Source of the DNA: JAWWBN01 sp033720955
GTDB taxonomy: Bacteria > Acidobacteriota > Thermoanaerobaculia > Multivoradales > JAHEKO01
Length of the DNA: 6,651 bases
Assembly (NCBI GenBank): GCA_033720955.1
Contig: JAWWBN010000213.1
Coordinates: 1-6,651 of the forward strand
Direction of reading: 5' to 3'
Part shown: piece by piece, positions 5,578 to 6,651 of the stretch
Numbering within the stretch: the first letter of the stretch is position 1
How the letters are laid out: each line of letters starts with the position of its first letter
Program-made: the position numbers and the translations under genes
The notes under the pieces: model-generated
Told to the model about the DNA's origin: nothing
Databases searched by the model: none
Seen by the model: the letters and a program-made list of their open reading frames with translations, nothing else

Positions 5578-5811
5578 ATGCCCGCGATCACCATCGAATA
5601 CTGCGTGGTTTGAAACTACAAGCCGCGTGCCGCCGGTCTGGCGGACGAGATCAATGAGAAGTTCGGCGTCGAGCCCACCCTGATCAAGGGGAAGGACGGC
5701 GTGTTCGAGGTCGAGTTCGACGGCGAGCTGATCTACTCGAAGCGGTTGAACGGCCGCTTCCCCGAGCCCGGCGAGGTCGAAGAGGCCCTCCAGGCCAAGC
5801 TGGCCGGCTAG
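5578..5811 (+). CDS. SelW/Rdx-family selenoprotein with in-frame TGA read as selenocysteine
   Basis: A 77-aa thioredoxin-like redox protein if TGA at codon 12 is read as selenocysteine (U); the true stop is TAG at 5809-5811. The N-terminus reads MPAITIEYCVVU, then NYKPRA. This matches the Rdx family (SelW, SelT, SelH and bacterial relatives), whose first strand leads into CxxC or CxxU followed by a loop such as GYKP/NYKPR. C9 is the resolving cysteine and U12 is at the reactive position. Downstream features also fit: GVFEVEFDGELIYSK (41-55) and GRFPEPGEV (59-67), close to the family's RFPExGE motif. The frame shows normal coding character on both sides of the TGA, and the ATG has AGGAGG 5 nt upstream. 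The downstream hairpin fits a bacterial SECIS. Known Rdx proteins are thought to act in thiol redox control, but specific partners are unknown. A nonsense mutation or sequencing error (TGC/TGT to TGA) is the alternative and is less likely. Confidence 0.88.
5611..5613 (+). other. Recoded UGA codon (selenocysteine)
   Basis: TGA at codon 12 of the SelW-like gene falls exactly on the second position of the CxxC/CxxU redox motif. Reading continues in frame for 65 more codons of recognisable Rdx-family sequence to a TAG stop. Confidence 0.87.
5626..5647 (+). promoter_or_regulatory. Bacterial SECIS hairpin
   Basis: CCGCC (5630-5634) pairs with GGCGG (5640-5644), closing a five-base loop GGUCU (5635-5639). 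The stem extends below a single bulged G (5629) by CGU (5626-5628) with ACG (5645-5647). The loop begins 21 nt after the TGA, within the 16-37 nt range described for bacterial SECIS elements. It has G at its first two positions, as SelB recognition requires. The loop also resembles the GGUCU of the Escherichia coli fdhF element. Being inside the coding region is normal for bacteria. Confidence 0.8.
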
Positions 5812-5831
5812 CCCCGCCCGCCCGGAAGCGC

Positions 5832-5866
5832 CGGCTGCGTGCCAGAGGGACCGGTCTCGGCAGCCG
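5832..5866 (+). repeat. Inverted repeat in the gap before GTP cyclohydrolase I
   Basis: CGGCTGC (5832-5838) and GCAGCCG (5860-5866) form a perfect 7-bp stem around a 21-nt loop, which itself contains the palindrome ACCGGT (5850-5855) and flanking GAG/CTC. It lies 20 nt after the selenoprotein stop codon. It may be a transcript-end or processing structure. There is no T-run, so it is not a classic intrinsic terminator. The rest of the 5812-5985 gap shows no gene. Confidence 0.35.
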
Positions 5867-5959
5867 CCCAGGGCGACCCGAGTCGTCGTCTGGTCCGGCA
5901 ACTGACCCTCCGAGACACGAAACCGGCCACCCCCCCGCGCCGAAGAGAGGGATGCACGG

Positions 5960-5965
5960 TAGGAT
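5960..5965 (+). promoter_or_regulatory. Possible -10 box of the GTP cyclohydrolase I gene
   Basis: TAGGAT, preceded by GG, lies 20 nt before the ATG and resembles the GGTAGAAT before the tlpA-like gene. No matching -35 is seen at the expected distance. The ribosome binding site GGAGG is at 5975-5979. Confidence 0.35.
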
Positions 5966-5985
5966 TCTTGCTTTGGAGGCCAGCC

Positions 5986-6609
5986 ATGAGCGCACCCCAG
6001 GATCCGGGCGCCGCCCGTATCGAGCCGATCGCCGCCGACAGCCTGACCGACCGTCGGGCGCGACGGATCGCGCGGCACGTCCGCGGCATCATCGACGAGC
6101 TGGGGCTCGACCGGAACGACCCCAACCTCGAGCACACCGACCGCCGGGTGGCCGAGATGTATCTCGAGATGTTCCACGGGCTGGAGGAGGGCGCCGAGCC
6201 GCCGATCACCGTCTTTCCCAACGACGAGGGCTACCACCACATGGTGATGGAGAAGGACATCCCCTTCTACTCCATGTGCTCGCACCACTTCGTGCCCTTC
6301 TACGGCCACGCCCATATCGCCTACATCCCCGGCGACACCATCCTGGGGCTGTCCAAGTTCGCCCGCATCCTCGAGTTCTACGCCAAGCGCCCCCAGCTCC
6401 AGGAGCGCCTCACCGAGCAGGTCGTGGGCTTCATCGAGAGCGAGCTCGCGCCGCAGGGCGCGATGGTCGTCGTCGAGGCGCGTCATCTCTGTGTCGAGAT
6501 GCGGGGCGTGAAGAAGCCGGGCGCGCTCACCGTCACCTCGGCCATCCGTGGCACCTTCTACAAGAAGGAGGTCCGGGAGGAGTTCTTGGACCTGCTGAAC
6601 CGCCGATGA
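5986..6609 (+). CDS. folE: GTP cyclohydrolase I
   Basis: A 207-aa homologue of FolE, which converts GTP to 7,8-dihydroneopterin triphosphate. This is the entry to tetrahydrofolate, and in some bacteria to queuosine or tetrahydrobiopterin. The zinc ligands of the E. coli enzyme (C110, H113, C181) are present as C98 and H101 in MCSHHFVPF and C169 in RHLCVEMRGV, with the catalytic-type H100 next to them. Other family signatures are DIPFYSMCSHH (91-101), GLSKFARI (121-128), LTEQV (142-146) and the C-terminal stretch TSAIRGTF (184-191). The length is usual for the family. The ATG at 5986 is chosen because GGAGG lies 6 nt upstream and the protein then has a normal N-terminus; the frame is open back to 5839 but that extension resembles nothing. 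A canonical zinc-dependent type IA enzyme is clear. No other pterin gene is seen in the window, but the next gene begins 34 bp on. Confidence 0.96.
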   Translation: MSAPQDPGAARIEPIAADSLTDRRARRIARHVRGIIDELGLDRNDPNLEHTDRRVAEMYLEMFHGLEEGAEPPITVFPNDEGYHHMVMEKDIPFYSMCSHHFVPFYGHAHIAYIPGDTILGLSKFARILEFYAKRPQLQERLTEQVVGFIESELAPQGAMVVVEARHLCVEMRGVKKPGALTVTSAIRGTFYKKEVREEFLDLLNRR

Positions 6610-6643
6610 CACGGAGCGCGAAGCGAGACGGGGAGGGACGTTG

Positions 6644-6651
6644 ATGCGAGC
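6644..6651 (+). CDS. Start of a further gene, cut by the window edge
   Basis: GGGAGGG (6631-6637) sits 6 nt before an ATG at 6644, and the frame continues to the window edge. Only two full codons are visible, so the product cannot be named. The short distance from folE suggests the two are co-transcribed. A TTG at 6641 is an alternative start in the same frame. Confidence 0.4.

Noticed and set aside
5611..5613. TGA as a true stop, making the small gene a pseudogene or an 11-residue peptide
   Set aside because: The frame after it is fully coding with family motifs, the TGA is exactly at the redox Cys/Sec column, and a SECIS-like hairpin follows at the right distance.
5839..5985. 49-residue N-terminal extension of GTP cyclohydrolase I
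   Set aside because: No family similarity in the extension, and GGAGG points to the ATG at 5986.
5551..6612. Minus-strand open frame across the selenoprotein and folE genes
   Set aside because: Antisense to a textbook GTP cyclohydrolase I; no motifs of its own.
6606..6644. Twelve-codon open frame overlapping the folE stop and the next ATG
   Set aside because: Too short, no dedicated ribosome binding site or recognisable content; the TGATG overlap is likely chance.

Overview
This is a gene-dense, very GC-rich bacterial segment with short intergenic gaps, good AGGAGG-type ribosome binding sites and TATAAT-like -10 boxes close to start codons. It carries seven convincing genes plus the very start of an eighth. 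No mobile element, phage gene, CRISPR array, tRNA or rRNA is visible. Codon use looks uniform, so this reads as ordinary chromosome. Taxonomy cannot be settled from the sequence. A GC-rich, non-actinobacterial lineage such as Acidobacteriota or a former deltaproteobacterial phylum would fit the mix of a two-subunit-type methylmalonyl-CoA mutase, a divergent archaeal-type GAPDH, a plant-like RNase Z and a SelW-like selenoprotein, but this is only an inference.

Layout. Positions 1-1380, minus strand: the N-terminal 460 residues of methylmalonyl-CoA mutase large subunit, with the 3' end outside the window. A 75-bp divergent promoter region follows. On the plus strand come a TlpA/ResA-like thioredoxin-fold lipoprotein (1456-1980), a 79-aa four-cysteine zinc-ribbon-like protein (1991-2230), a divergent type II glyceraldehyde-3-phosphate dehydrogenase homologue (2247-3308) and a plant-type RNase Z/metallo-beta-lactamase protein (3343-4185). 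These four are 10, 16 and 34 bp apart and probably form one operon. An 82-bp GC-rich hairpin-bearing gap precedes an RlmCD/RumA-type RNA uridine methyltransferase with an Fe-S site (4268-5506). Next is a small gene with its own strong promoter (5578-5811), then a 174-bp gap and GTP cyclohydrolase I (5986-6609), then the probable start of another gene at 6644.

The most notable item is the small gene at 5578-5811. It encodes a SelW/Rdx-family protein whose twelfth codon is an in-frame TGA, at the position that is Cys or selenocysteine in the CxxC/CxxU motif. A hairpin with apical loop GGUCU starts just downstream, and its geometry fits a bacterial SECIS element. This is a probable selenoprotein that standard gene calling would miss or truncate. 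It implies that the organism has SelA, SelB, SelC and SelD elsewhere.

Functionally the window mixes central carbon metabolism (propionyl-CoA/methylmalonyl-CoA, a GAPDH homologue), RNA maturation (RNase Z, RNA m5U methylation), thiol/selenol redox (TlpA-like, SelW-like) and pterin/folate synthesis (FolE). I see no evidence of a wholly new multi-gene system. The selenoprotein and the GAPDH homologue with altered active-site neighbours are the best leads.
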